Assembly (NCBI GenBank): GCA_963575745.1
Contig: CAUYUJ010012714.1
Span: 50,001-90,374, forward strand
From: Prorocentrum cordatum
Taxonomy: Eukaryota > Sar > Dinophyceae > Prorocentrales > Prorocentraceae
Direction: 5' to 3'
DNA: 40,374 bases
Part shown: positions 1-11,800 of the stretch, piece after piece
How the letters are laid out: the number at the start of each line of letters is the position of its first letter
How positions within the stretch are numbered: the first letter of the stretch is position 1
Notes under the pieces: generated by a model
Database searches by the model: none
Told to the model about the DNA's origin: nothing
What the model saw: only the letters and a program-made list of their open reading frames with translations
Position numbers and translations under genes: made by a program

Positions 1-141
1 ACCTCAGTAACTGTGCCCTGGTGCGGCCCCAGCGGCCCCCATTCCCGTCCGTCGCCGCGCGATTGTTCCCAATACAGGGCCTGTGTGCGGTCCTGGCGGC
101 CGCGTGCCGCCCGTCGCCGCCGCACAGTTGACCCCCCCCCG

Positions 142-245
142 TTGCATTGCAATCGTATTACAATGCATTGCATTGCATTGCATTGCATGCATTGCAACGC
201 ATTGCAGTCACATTGCACTGCATTGCATTGCATTGCATTGCATTT
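142..245. repeat. CATTG pentamer array
   Basis: Near-perfect tandem copies of CATTG (read as TTGCATTGCA), broken by a few point changes around 150-165 and 200-220. The short ORFs across it are repeat artefacts rich in Cys, His, Ile and Ala. Confidence 0.9.
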
Positions 246-342
246 ATTTGCATTGCTTTGCACCACATAGATTGCACCACATGGATTGCCCCACCTAGAC
301 TGCACCACGTGGACTGCACCACCTAGACTGCACCGCATAGGA
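246..342. repeat. degenerate TGCACCACNT repeat
   Basis: About six copies of a 15-17-bp unit of the form GAYTGCACCACNTR follow directly on the CATTG array. They look like a diverged extension of it. Confidence 0.7.
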
Positions 343-2120
343 AGGAAGAAGTCATGATTTAGGGTCCACGCTGGATAACATCTCCATATCCACATGGCAA
401 AGGCCATGCCTCGTTGCTTGTACCTCCGTTTGCACACATTAGCATACCAAAGCCGCTTCGATCCAAGGCAGCGGCAGGAGATGAGTTGTGATGGTCTCTG
501 CGCTGGTCGACCCCCCGGTGCAACGCAACATGCGCCGCAAGCGCTCCAAGGCTTCGCCGGGGGGGAGGGGCTGAGCAGCGGCGCTTGGCGCTGGCGTTGC
601 GGCGGCTCCAGGAGAGGAGAGCACGCGGGTCGGCGCGCGGTCTTGCTGCGGGTGGCCCCGCAGGGGAGGACGCGCCATGTCATCCCGCTGCAGGTAGTCC
701 CACTCGGGAGGCCGACGACGCCGACTGCAATGCGGTCGACCTCCTCGTGCGCTGTCGGGCCATGGACATCTTCACGGCGGCTGTGGCGACGGACGACTTG
801 AGCAGGTGGTGCTAGTGGGGGACGGTTTTCCTTGCCTCCGACAGTTGGGCCTACAATTTACGCAGGGCTTGCAGGAGGCAATGAGAAGAGCAACACCGAC
901 AGCAACACAAAGAAAATGCGGCATTGAAACAAGACACAACTGTGATCAACATGGGGAGATTGTGCCATGCGGCCATGCGGCTCAAGTATTCACTTCGCCA
1001 TGCATCGCGCCAGGCACACAGGCCACCTTGAACCAATTACGACATGCCTTGCTTCGACCAGAACAACTTGTTGATCCTTTCCCGCCGAACCTTCAACAGC
1101 TCTTCCCGCCGAGGCTTTCCTCGATCGGCCCAGAGTATTTCAAATTATGCATGAAGATAGCATTCGACCTCTTTTGTGGTTTTGCGAGCACCACAGCTCG
1201 GGTTCAAGTTCCGGCGGCCATCGCGCAAGTTATGCGGGCGACAGTTTGGATAAGCCGGACAGCAAAGTACGTGGCATAGCAGCATGTGATACATCAAAGG
1301 TATTGGTTTTCGAAGTCCTCGCCCGCCAGTGCCAGCGATGATACGGCAGACAGTAGGGTCCCATATGTGTGCAGTTTCGGACCGCAGTGGAATCGATACA
1401 ATTGTTCGGTTAGTAATGTACAGCGCTGGTGTACAGCCTAGCACGACCATCGTGAGCATCAGGGGTTGGTTATCCATGTTTCTTTGCGGCATTTGTAAAT
1501 TTCAGAACACAGGGGACACTCCGAGTTCAGGTGGGTGGACGAATTTGGAACACCCCGTAATATCCTGCTGCTTACGGCAAACCCCGCAGCCAGGCCAACC
1601 CAGCATTTTGGGTGACGATTGTTCGAGGGGGCGCGGGAGGCGTGGGTCTCTAGGCTTTGGGGGGACATAAGTCGGGCAAATTCGGACCGAAATGGATTCC
1701 AGAAGTGGCTGGCCACCTCGTGACTTCCGATACCAACCAAATGCTTCCAAAATGGCAGTGGGGACGTTTGGTTTGCAACACATGCAAATGTTAAGTATGA
1801 CGTGGAAATTACGGAGCAGGCGGCGCGTGTCTGGAATACGGGCGAAACGCAATTCGAGAACGGAGTGGTCATTTGTTGAGACGAGTTTTCTTGAGTTTTG
1901 AATTGGATGGCATCTTCTTCCGGCATGAAGTTTAATTCCGAGGTGAGTGTTGATTTAAACCATGATTTCCGGAATGCCATGTTGGTTTCTGCAATGCCGA
2001 ATTGGTTTCGGGAATGTCGGAACAGCACTAGCCAGATAGACGAGAAGTTGTATTCAGAATTTGTTTTTTTCAGCGCGGCCACAAACCCCCAAGTGCCCAT
2101 CGCAAAACCCGAGTGAATAA
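343..2120. other. no gene recognised
   Basis: Moderate-GC sequence with several unrelated short ORFs in all frames. None shows a domain, a consistent frame or a pair of splice sites that I can defend. The ORF at 806-1279 (plus) is the longest clean one, but I recognise nothing in it. Confidence 0.5.
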
Positions 2121-2128
2121 GCAGCCAT

Positions 2129-2333
2129 ACGCCAAATGCGCGTGGGCAAGAAAGAGTGGCGAGACGCCAACAGCGTGTAGCAGCCGACTATATACGCCAA
2201 ACGCGTTTTCAAAGGGCCTGGATGCGCCAACTGCGCGCCGGGAGCGCGCAAGGAGGGGGAAGAAGAGGACGACCAATGGCAGACGATAACACGCTAAAGG
2301 CGTGCCCAAGTGGCCTGACGCGCCAAACGCGCG
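2129..2333. repeat. spaced CGCCAA..GCG mini-hairpins
   Basis: Six copies of a 14-16-bp element of the form ACGCCAANNGCGYG start at about 2129, 2164, 2194, 2223, 2291 and 2318. Spacing is near 30 bp with one gap of 68. Each can pair its CGC and GCG ends around a CAA-containing loop. The sequence between copies is not conserved. Confidence 0.6.
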
Positions 2334-3099
2334 CCGTGAGGGCGAGAGGGGGGAGGAGTAAGATATCTGCCAAGACGAAGAAGCCATGCAATGCATATCA
2401 TAAGTATTTGTCCTCTCCAGATCCAGTTGGCCTGGAAAATGTGAAGCTGTGCCCATTCTCTTGTCGGTTCCCCCCGCGTACGTTTGCAAGTCCGCGTAAT
2501 TGGCATGAGATTTTCAAGCTGAGACGTTGCCGCAAGTAGCGCGTTAGTGGTAGGGCTCCGGCCAATTTTCTCAAATATTTGAAGTTGTTGATGCAAGGGT
2601 TGCAATGTGTAAGGTAGTTGTTGGCTACTCTCCAGAACGGTTTTGTTTGATATTCTAGAAATGAAGAAATGGGTGATATTCAATATTTGTTTGAGGCATT
2701 TCGCCTGGAAGTTGCCCAATCGTCAGTATTCTGTTTTGTTGAAACATACCGAGCTGAGGGAATGCATGGTTTTGCTTGTGACCATCGCCTGGTAGATTTA
2801 TGATTTTATTTTGACGCTGATTGAAAAGTGCTTCCTTACTTTCGCATACCTGCAGAACTCCAAAGCTTGTTCCAGTTGTATTCTGCATGTATGTGTCCAA
2901 TATTGTTGGATGTAGCCCTGAGTACACCAACACCAAATTGTTTTTTTCCAAACCATCCTGTGGTGTTGGGTCCTCGTTTTGAAGAGACAGCGCCCCGCGT
3001 CACTCCTTCCTTCCTTCCCCTGCCTCCTCCCCCTCCTCCCTCCCCCTTGCCTCTGCCCTCCGCATGTCTCTGTTTCGGCCAATCCCTCACGCGTTCCGT
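2334..3099. other. no gene recognised
   Basis: Mixed-composition sequence ending in a short C/T-rich stretch (3001-3060) just before the 86-bp array. Nothing supportable was seen. Confidence 0.5.
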
Positions 3100-3905
3100 G
3101 GCCCCATAGGGAGCTCCACCGAAGGCCCCAGTGGCAGGGTCCGCATGGCGGCCCCGCATTTTGGCGCACCCCTCACACGGTTCGTGGCCCCATAGGGAGC
3201 TCCACCGAAGGCCCCAGTGGCAGGGTCCGCATGGCGGCCCCGCATTTTGGCGCACCCCTCACACGGTTCGTGGCCCCATAGGGAGCTCCACCGAAGGCCC
3301 CAGTGGCAGGGTCCGCATGGCGGCCCCGCATTGGGGCGCACCCCTCACACGGTTCGTGGCCCCATAGGGAGCTCCACCGAAGGCCCCAGTGGCAGGGTCC
3401 GCATGGCGGCCCCGCATTTTGGCGCACCCCTCACACGGTTCGTGGCCCCATAGGGAGCTCCACCGAAGGCCCCAGTGGCAGGGTCCGCATGGCGGCCCCG
3501 CATTTTGGCGCACCCCTCACACGGTTCGTGGCCCCATAGGGAGCTCCACCGAAGGCCCCAGTGGCAGGGTCCGCATGGCGGCCCCGCATTTTGGCGCACC
3601 CCTCACACGGTTCGTGGCCCCATAAGGAGCTCCACCGAAGGCCCCAGTGGCAGGGTCCGCATGGCGGCCCCGCATGTTGGCGCACCCCTCACACGGTTCG
3701 TGGCCCCATAGGGAGCTCCACCGTAGGCCCCAGTGGCAGGGTCCGCATGGCGGACCCGCCTCATTTTGGCGCACCCCTCACACGGTTCGTGGCCCCATAG
3801 GGAGTTCCACCGAAGGCCCCAGTGGCAGGGTCCGCATGGCGGCCCCGCCTCATTTTGGCGCACCCCTCACACGGTTCGTGGCCCCATAGGGAGCTCCACC
3901 GAAGA
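3100..3905. repeat. 86-bp satellite array, 9.3 copies
   Basis: Units start with GGCCCCATAGGGAGCTCCAC at 3100, 3186, 3272, 3358, 3444, 3530, 3616, 3702 and 3791, with a partial unit at 3880. The first seven steps are exactly 86 bp. The last two units are 89 bp because CTC is inserted before ATTTTGG. Point changes concentrate in the right-hand units. Since 86 is not a multiple of three, the repeat produces a ladder of similar 78-86-aa ORFs in every frame on both strands, so it is not coding. Confidence 0.97.
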
Positions 3906-5129
3906 TGATGCCCACAATTGTGGTATTAACAATTGTTTATGGTTGGGTTTTTCGCCAGTGTAATTTCTTGTATTTTTCCTCCGCAAAACGTATAAATGTA
4001 TTGCTTACGTGCGCAACTTGGAATTGATCTCAGCGTAACTCCATACCAATTCGCCGACCAGTTGTAGCGAAAGCATTCAAGAACTATTGGACATTTGCTG
4101 GTGTCTGCCAGCATCGCCTGTGTATAATAAAATTGAGGAGTTCTCATTTCAAAAAAGAACATTTCTATTATTTGCTATTGTGGCGAAGCATTAGTGCACG
4201 ACGACGCGGTGAAATAGCGGAGACCTTGGGCGTTTAAGCAGCGTCAAAAGAGAAGAAGGAAGAGGAGGACAAAATACATTGAGCGAATTGCTTCCAGCTG
4301 GGTCCCCAAATCCAGAATTGATCTCGCAATTGTTCGGCATTACCAACAAATACCCAAATTCAGAACCATACCCTGTCGAATCAGCAGATAGGGATGTCAT
4401 GCTTACTCGCGTGTAAATGGGAATGACTAATTGCACGTCTTGTGGTCCCTATCTCCTATAGAATCAATCCCCAGACATTATAATGATCCCAATCCGTTTG
4501 ATATAGTTTCACGATCATTGTTTTTTCGGCATGCTCCAACAACCGATTTGTGTAGTTATTCGTCTTTGTTCGTGGTGCAGTGTTCAAAGGTATTCGCGAG
4601 AACAGCGTCGCAAAACCAACAGCTCTTGAGCTATATTCTACACATTGCCTACAGCCCCAACAAGATGGTGCACGATAAGGTGATGTACGAGATTGAGAAG
4701 CCCAGAAGTTGACTTACAATGTTCACGAGCGCGTCAGTTCAATAGCCCCCAGTACGCTCCAACAATTTTTCAGCAAGAATTTCGGAAACCTACACCCCGC
4801 CCAATCGCAGTACTAATTGTTTGCAATATTCATTTCTACTTCATATGGCAGGCTCTGAGATACTTATAAATATTCACACATATATATATACACACAAATG
4901 ACACGTGTGTGCCCAACCTCATACAAAAAATTGAAGGGGCGTTTGAATCAGGAAGATACCATGACGGCGGGCTTGGAGATGGAGCAAAGGAAGTTGGGGC
5001 GGCGCCGCCAGGGCGTGCCTAAGAGAAAGAGAAAGAGGCAGGAGGTGAACGCAGAAGAATCTAAGAAAAAGCTATCCCAAGGAGGAGTGAGGATCGAGCA
5101 AGAGGACCGACGAGAGCAATGCCTTTCCG
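3906..5129. other. no gene recognised, AT-richer
   Basis: AT-richer than its surroundings, with a short TA/CA stretch at 4876-4897. No ORF has a recognisable domain. The ORF at 4898-5170 (plus) is short and highly charged and could be chance. Confidence 0.5.
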
Positions 5130-5134
5130 AGGTC

Positions 5135-5430
5135 AGTGCCACGAGGATGTCTCAAGCGAAAGTAACCTGATCACAGATGAGGGCATCTCGGAACCCAGAG
5201 TTGCGAGGATATCTCAAGCGAAAATGGTTTGAACACCTGATATCAGAACATTTTGGAACGCAGAGTTGCGAGGATGTCGCAGGCGACAATGGCCAGACCC
5301 CCACGGGACAAGGCATTTGGGAACCCAAAGTTGCGTGGATGGCGAAAGTGGCCGGACTTCCATGGACAACACACCTCCGAGGTTTAGAGTTGCGAGGAGG
5401 TCGTAGGCAAAAATGGCCGGGGTCCTCCCC
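5135..5430. repeat. degenerate 65-bp tandem repeat
   Basis: Five diverged copies share AGTTGCGAGGATNTC followed by GCGAAAATGG-like sequence. Anchors are at about 5135, 5199, 5264, 5329 and 5398, giving steps of 64-69 bp. Confidence 0.75.
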
Positions 5431-5635
5431 TCTTCCTCCTGTTCCCATTTACGAGTGAAGCGATTTACAAGACAAAAAATAAGCACGATTCCCACCAGCC
5501 AATGTGCTTCACCAGAGAATTAGTGGAGGGAAAGAGGAGAAGGAGAAGGAGAAGAGGAGGAGGATAGCTGCAGGGAATGAAATGCAATAGCGAGGTCGCA
5601 TTCGAGCGCAAGTGGGGTTACCACACCCGGCGATG

Positions 5636-6025
5636 TGTGCACCAGGGCCCGCCAGGAAGCCTCTGGAGACCCGACTTGGATACCGGAAGAGGCTCCAGGA
5701 AGCCCCAGGATTGTGAGTGTTGTGTGGGCGTGTGTGATTTGTGTCTGTGTTGTGCGTGTGATGTGTGTTATGTTTGTCTAGCGTGTGATGTATTGGGTGT
5801 GATTTGTGTGTTTGTGTATGCGCGTGTAATTCTGAGGCCCCAGGCGGTTTCAGGAGGCCCCAGGAAATTTTAGGAGGTTCCAGGAGGCACCAAGAAGTTC
5901 CAAGAAGCCACAGGGCGGCCGAGGAAACCCCAGGAGGTACCAGGAGACTACCAGGCGGGCCCGAGGCAGGGTCTGGAAGGCACAGAAAGCCCCAGGAGGT
6001 CCCAAGAAGCCTCCATGAAGCCTCC
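5636..6025. repeat. CCAGGAGG repeats split by a GT-rich tract
   Basis: Degenerate 11-12-bp repeats of CCAGGAGGCC type occur at 5636-5705 and 5830-6025. Between them is a GTGTGT-rich low-complexity tract (5707-5826). The pattern resembles the CTCTTGGGG sub-repeats further right in composition. Confidence 0.7.
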
Positions 6026-6460
6026 ATGAACACCGCGTCCACGCCACAATCGCAGTGTGCCGCTCAAGCGCGACATTGATACAGTAGGACCTAAGCCAGA
6101 AGAACATCTCTCAAGACCAAAACAATCAAACATCTACAAATCATCTTCCAAGATGTACTAGGGTACCCTCTTCGAACCGACCTCTAACCTCAGCTCGATT
6201 GAAAAGGGAAACCCATGTAGAGATTGAGCCATGTTTCAGAGATTGTAATAAAAGTTTTAGAGATTGCATGCAATCAATGATTTCAGAAATTCTAGACGCT
6301 TCGCGTATCCCCACCAGCCCGTCCAGAAATGAGTCCCAGGGGAGTGGAGGTCATGAGGGAAGCGGGGGAGCATGCAGAAGAACAGAGGGCGGGGTGAGCC
6401 GCCATATACCCCAAGAGGGGGAGGATGTAGGAGGAGCCGTCGTCGTCGGAGTAGGAGGAG

Positions 6461-6662
6461 GAAAGAGGAGGAGCAGGAGGAGGAGCAGGAGGAGGAGGAG
6501 GAGGAATAGAAGGAGGAGGAGATGGAGGACTGCGAGGACGAGGAGGACGAGAAGGAGGAAAAGGAGAAGGAGGAGGAGGAGGAGGAGGAGGAGGAGGAGG
6601 AGGAGGAGGAGGAGGGGGAGGGGGAGGAGGGAGGAGGAAGAAAAAGAAGGAGGAGGAGGAGG
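6461..6662. repeat. GGA-rich simple repeat
   Basis: Mostly GGA trinucleotides with AGA and CGA interruptions. The poly-Arg and poly-Glu ORFs (plus) and poly-Pro and poly-Ser ORFs (minus) across it come from the repeat. Confidence 0.9.
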
Positions 6663-6667
6663 ACAAT

Positions 6668-7650
6668 GGCGAGCTTGGGGGCCTCTTGGGCCGTCTTTGG
6701 GGCCTCTTGGCGGTCCCGGGGGCCTCTTGCGTATCTCGGGGAGCCTCTTGTGGCCTCTTGGGGGTCTCTTGGGGGCCTCTTGGAGGCTTCTTGGGGGCCT
6801 CTTGGGGCCTCTTGGGGCCCTCTTGGGGCGCTCTTGGGGCGCTCTTGGGAGCCTTCGAGGCGCTCTTGGGGCCATCTTGGATGAGATCTATCAAAAAAAG
6901 GGGGGGTTGCTTATTAGCCTTGCCCCTCTAGAGTGCCTCGAGTCGCCAAAATCCTTCCAAAACCTAGGTTAAATCAATGTTTTTTGCTTTCTCGCCTTTT
7001 CGCTCTTGGAGCCGTCTTGGGCCATCTTGGACTCTCTTGGGGCCTCTTGGGGGTCTCTTGGCAGCCTCTTGGAGGCTTCTTGGGCGCCTCTTGGGGCCTC
7101 TTGGTGCGCTCTTGGGGCGCTCTTGGGGCGCTCTTGGGAGCCTTCGGGGCGCTCTTGGGGCCATCTTGGAGGAGATCGATCAAAGAAGGGGGGGTTCCTT
7201 ATTAGCGCTGCCCCTCTAGAGTGCCTCGAGTCGCCTCTTGGGCCCCCCAAGAGGCCAAAATCCTTCCAAAACCTAGGTAAAATCAATTTCTCGCCTTTTC
7301 GCTCTTGGAGCCGTCTTGGGCCATCTTGGACTCTCTTGGGGCCTCTTGGGGGTCTCTTGGCAGCCTCTTGGAGGCCTCTTGGGGGCCTCTTGGGGCCTCT
7401 TGGGGCCCTCTTGGGGCGCTCTTGGGGCGCTCTTCTTGGGAGCCTTTGGGGCGCTCTTGGGGCCATCTTGGAGGAGATCTATCAAAGAAGGGGGGAGCCT
7501 TAATTAGCCTCGCCCCTCTAGAGTGCCTCGGATCGCCTCTTGGGCTCCCCCAAGAGGCCAAAATCCTTCCAAAACCTAGGTAAAATCAATGTTTTGTGCT
7601 TTCTCGCCTTTTCGCTCTTGGAGCAGTCTTGGGCCATCTTGGGCGTCCCA
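6668..7650. repeat. ~300-bp tandem repeat made of CTCTTGGGG sub-repeats
   Basis: Each unit has about 180 bp of 10-13-bp sub-repeats (CTCTTGGGGC type), then a unique-looking tail containing GGAGATCNATCAAAGAAGG, CCCCTCTAGAGTGCCTCG and CCTTCCAAAACCTAGG, and ends at TCGCCTTTTCGCTC. The tail anchor falls at 6991, 7290 and 7603, giving steps of 299 and 313 bp. The first copy, from about 6668, is longer and more diverged. A fourth begins at 7603 and fades by 7650. Confidence 0.9.
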
Positions 7651-7774
7651 ACGCGTCGCGGAACGCCCCGTCCAGGTCAGTGGGGAGGGGTAAGGGGAGG
7701 GGTAAACCCCTCCCCGAAGGGGAAGAAGGGGGGTTGGCAGAGGAAACTCCCTAGACCACCTACGCCCTAAAGGG

Positions 7775-7874
7775 NNNNNNNNNNNNNNNNNNNNNNNNNN
7801 NNNNNNNNNNNNNNNNNNNNNNNNNNNNNNNNNNNNNNNNNNNNNNNNNNNNNNNNNNNNNNNNNNNNNNNNNN
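7775..7874. other. assembly gap (100 N)
   Basis: Exactly 100 N, the usual placeholder for a gap of unknown size. Order and distance across it are uncertain. The sequence just left of it (7681-7760) is a G-run/C-run hairpin-rich stretch that may have stopped the assembly. Confidence 0.99.
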
Positions 7875-8970
7875 CAAAAAGGAAAATATCAAACGAACAT
7901 CAAATTGGAATCTTGCGACAAAGAGGGTCGTGACAAAACAAAAAAAAAAACTACCAGAGAAAAGAAAAACAAAATGGCAACGGACCATACACATATATGT
8001 ATTTGGGTTTCGTAGCATGTCAGAAGCAAGACAGCTGCAATTGTGAAATCGTATACAAATGCGAACTGCAAAATGGTTTGTTTACGCACTCCAAACAAGG
8101 ATCGCATGGGCAACCGGTTAGTTCCCGAAGAATCAGGCAGCAGAAGAAATGGCAACGACGCTGGCGTCAATTCCTGCACAAAAACGGTAGGAACGAACCA
8201 TAGGAACCATGCCGGAAAAAAAACCGATAGACAAGCAATTTTGGCGCCAATGAAAATACGGTTGACACGAAAATTTACTCAAAGACCAGACGATCCTATC
8301 TGACAGAGAATGACTGATTTGGATAAGTCGAAATTGGCAGACAAATATCCTTGTTTTCCGTTCGCGCTTCTTGATCGACGCCGGCATGGGCCATCTCAAA
8401 GAACAAGGCAACCGAGCCAAACTGTGTTGCGATGCAGCGCACGACCTAAGCCTACAAGAATTTTAATTTATTGTTTTGGGCGTGATGTACGTCCGGTATA
8501 CCAAAAAGAGTGACGTAATAAATGTATTCCGATCGGTTTCGCAGAAGCCAAATCCGAGAATAAACAACGGGTGCGTGCTTTAATCGAACCCGTGTGCGAC
8601 GACTCACGGTCCACGTACAACGTCGACCTCCCTGCGACCACCAGGTTCATCCACCTGCACAGAAAAATTACCGAATCTCGAAATTGTGAGGTCTGTGCAA
8701 CATGTGGCAAAAAAAAAAAACATCGCCGCGCTGAAGGAGGACACGCGCCCCCGCAAAGTTGTGTCCATGCAGAATAATGTGCACAGGTCTGCGAATTTTC
8801 ACCTTCACCCGGCACTTCTGTGGGAGGAGGATCAGACAAAAAGATATGCTGATGTGCTTCACAATCGTGAGGCGCCCCCCTCCGGCATCAGAATTGTGGC
8901 GGGGCTTTCATATCATGCTTCATCGTAGTGGGGCGGATCTCGACTGAATGACGTTTGCATGCATATTTGG
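7875..8970. other. no gene recognised
   Basis: Mixed-composition sequence with A-runs at about 7941-7949 and 8710-8720. Short ORFs on both strands show no domain. Confidence 0.5.
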
Positions 8971-8996
8971 TGTTATATATAAATATATATGTATAT

Positions 8997-9033
<37 letters not shown>

Positions 9034-9042
9034 ATATATATA
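8971..9042. repeat. (TA)n microsatellite
   Basis: A nearly pure TA dinucleotide run with short GTATACAC interruptions. Confidence 0.95.
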
Positions 9043-9600
9043 TGTGATTTGAACCCATCCAACATCATCTCTGCGCGAGTGCAATTACCGGTGATTTGTA
9101 TTGGGACACAAGTGAAGGAGGGCAACGCGGGAACACAACCATGTCAAACACAAACATGCGTGCGCTTTGCTGTGCACATGTCCGGGTCAGGGACAGTATG
9201 TTGTACATGTGGAACTTTACTATCGCATAGTGTGCATCACGCAGCGTAGGAGTATGTTGCAGTGTGTTATGTTTGCGGAGGAAAAAATACAGACAAGGGG
9301 ATGATTCTCAGATTTGTGAGAAAACAACATTGGCAATTGATTTGAGCATCGCATGCCGCATGTGTTAGGGCACGAAGCGTTAAAACTCTACCCGCGCCTT
9401 ACATGTCAACCGAAACACTTTTCTTCACCACGCCCCCGTCTTCCGACCATGTTCCCTTCCTCCAGAAAAGCCCTCCTCCTCCTCCTCCCCGCCGAAAACT
9501 TCCTCTTCCTTCGAAAAGTCCCCCCTCCTCCGACGTGTGAAACCACTCGTGATTCATTACCCGCAAATGGTGCCGAAAAGCGTTTGACCAGAATCTCTGT
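9043..9600. other. no gene recognised
   Basis: No supportable gene. A C/T-rich stretch lies at 9431-9530. Confidence 0.5.
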
Positions 9601-9604
9601 AAAA

Positions 9605-9862
9605 TTCATTGCAATCTCTGAGACGGCACAATCTCAAAAACCGCCGGGGAAATCTCTGAAACCGCTGGCACAATCTCTGGAAACGGTTTCCGGTGTCGTC
9701 TCCGAAACCGATGGCGCAATCTCCGAAACCACGGGCTCAGTCTCCGAAGCCACGGGGCTCAGTCTCTGAAGCCACGGGGCTCAGTCTCTGAAACCATGGG
9801 GATCAGTCTCTGAAATCACTGTTGCAGTCTCTGAAACCACTGTTCAGTCTCTGAATCGGTTT
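9605..9862. repeat. 22-27-bp CAGTCTCTGAAACC tandem repeat
   Basis: About ten degenerate copies of a unit reading roughly CTCAGTCTCTGAAGCCACGG. The most regular copies lie at 9720-9850. An ORF through it (9353-9769) reads as repeated SEATG-like peptide and is explained by the repeat. Confidence 0.8.
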
Positions 9863-11570
9863 CTGCCGGTATCGCCACGAGTGAACGCTCCCTGCTGAAC
9901 CTGGAACCGGCCCTCACCGCCGAACGCAAATCTAAGGCTGCGACGAGGAAGTGCGACGCGACTGCACAGGGAAGCAAGTCCAGTCGGGCTGCTGAAGTAA
10001 GGAACGATCGATAAGGAACTAGACTCTTTTGTGCCCCCCCCCGAGCGTCTGCGTGCGCGAGGGCTAGAGGAGCAGCCATGGAAGGAAGTAACATCGAGCC
10101 CCTTCCGAACCCAACCTGTTGCTTATTTCAGCGCTTTGGCTGTATGAACGAAGGCGAGCCAAACTGTGGCGGAACTGAAGGGCTCTGGCGACTGCGCTGG
10201 GGAAACGAACCACAACCAATTCAAACAACCAAGGTTCTCGCCGCCTGAAAATGCAAGACGATGTCAACACTGGGTGAACTTTGAAATGAACCGGCAACAT
10301 ACTCCTGACTGCAAGCCAGGGGCCCCATGCTCAGAAACGTTGTGAGAATGGGCGTTCAGAAATAACGCATGCTTGGAGAATTCCTTATGAATAACCTCGA
10401 TCTCATTAACATGACTATGATACTCTTTGATACAAGCGGCCTGGTGGTGACGAAAGAGACCACTGAAGATACGCCACTGGGTGCACGCGCAATCCTTCAT
10501 ACTAGAAGTGCTGAAAAAAAAGACGACTCTTGCCTTCCACATTACGGCTGACAGTCGTTTCCATGGGACAAGAAGAGGAACTGGCGATCCCCAGTATATC
10601 CTGGAATGGCTTGCACCTCGTCGCAATAGCCTGCACACACGAAGTACGCAACTTTTAGTGTGAGCCACCGCGCCTCCACAAAAACATTCTAACACCCACT
10701 CTCGCTGTCTTCGCCGAAGATTTGGCTGGATAATTTTCGGCTTTGCGTGAAATCAATCAAATACGTGGCGTGTTGGTTGGCAATTTATCGGGATCCACTA
10801 GGGTCCTGTGATTGTCCCGGATGGTCGTGGTATATCCTTGACCGGGTCCTGGTCCTTGTGGGCCCGCGGTGAAAACAAAACACACCGTCCTCGCACGGAC
10901 GCGTGGCAAAATATACAATCTTTAACGCGGGGGCGAGGCGCTGCGCATGGTTTGGGAACGTACAAGTAGGGTTCTCGTAAGGCCCAGGGCCAAGTATAGA
11001 GCGGCCACACGGATGATGTGGTACTTCTAACTTCCTGGTGGGCCCTGAGACATGACAAACATACTTTCGACAGTCGGCGTTTCACAAGTGGTGAAGTACT
11101 GGTGTGGTCTGGTGAGGTCCGGCAGAGGTGAAGTCCTGGTCTCATCCTGGAGATGGCCAAACACCGCGTCCTCCAACGAGCACAATGATTTTGAAATCGT
11201 GGTAAGGTCGCGGCGAAATCGGATGGCCATAATTGTACGACTCTCCCGCCTGAAACGCGTGACCGAGAGCGAGGAGAAAACCAATCTGTCAACATGGCAG
11301 AGAGGAGATGAAACGGCCCAAGAGTGGAGCATTCCCGTGGTGGATCGACATGTTCACCTCTGTTATAAGCCTATGGCTGAGGAGATAGGTTATACCCGTG
11401 CGACGCTACATATTTGCCGCGCCGCCGTCTTATGAGACATGCTGTGCGCGGCAACGCGCTTTCTAGTTCCCAATGCTGTGGATATGAGTCCATTCGCTAT
11501 ATGCTTGTATATCTGTAACGTGTATAATATATACACAACTTTGAAACCAATAGTACGTACCTCAGCAGGG
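9863..11570. other. no gene recognised
   Basis: About 1.7 kb of mixed sequence with ORFs up to 165 codons (minus, 10798-11295) and no identifiable domain. A 22-nt-scale structure search was not possible by eye. Confidence 0.45.
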
Positions 11571-11575
11571 AGATA

Positions 11576-11800
11576 GAGAGGCAGAGCAACAGAGAGAGCA
11601 AGCGAGGACGCGAGAGAGAAAGAGAGGCATATATACATATATCACGAGAAAAAGAAAGAAAAATAGGGAGAGAGAGAGAGAGAGCAACATAACGAGAACG
11701 ATATATATATAGAGAGAGAGAGATACAGACAGACAACCAGACGGACGGACAGAAAGAGAAATATAGAGAGAGAGAGAGAGAGAGAAAGCCACACACGAGA
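11576..11800. repeat. (GA)n microsatellite cluster
   Basis: Several GAGAGA tracts are interleaved with ATATAT stretches. The minus-strand ORFs here read as Leu/Ser repeats and are artefacts. Confidence 0.93.

Noticed and set aside
142-245. Telomere
   Set aside because: The CATTG unit does not resemble the TTTAGGG-type repeat expected in dinoflagellates and the array is internal and degenerate.
3087-3963. Ladder of 78-86-aa ORFs on both strands
   Set aside because: They repeat every 86 bp in shifting frames and are fully explained by the satellite; no start or codon pattern is specific.
6199-7583. Long ORFs reading as Arg, Glu or Leu-Gly-Ala-Ser-Trp repeats
   Set aside because: They come from GGA repeats and CTCTTGGGG sub-repeats and are open in several frames at once.
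8395-10165. Spliced-leader relic (GAGCCAAACTGTG at about 8412 and 10156)
   Set aside because: Only about eight bases match the reverse complement of the dinoflagellate leader and the rest does not.
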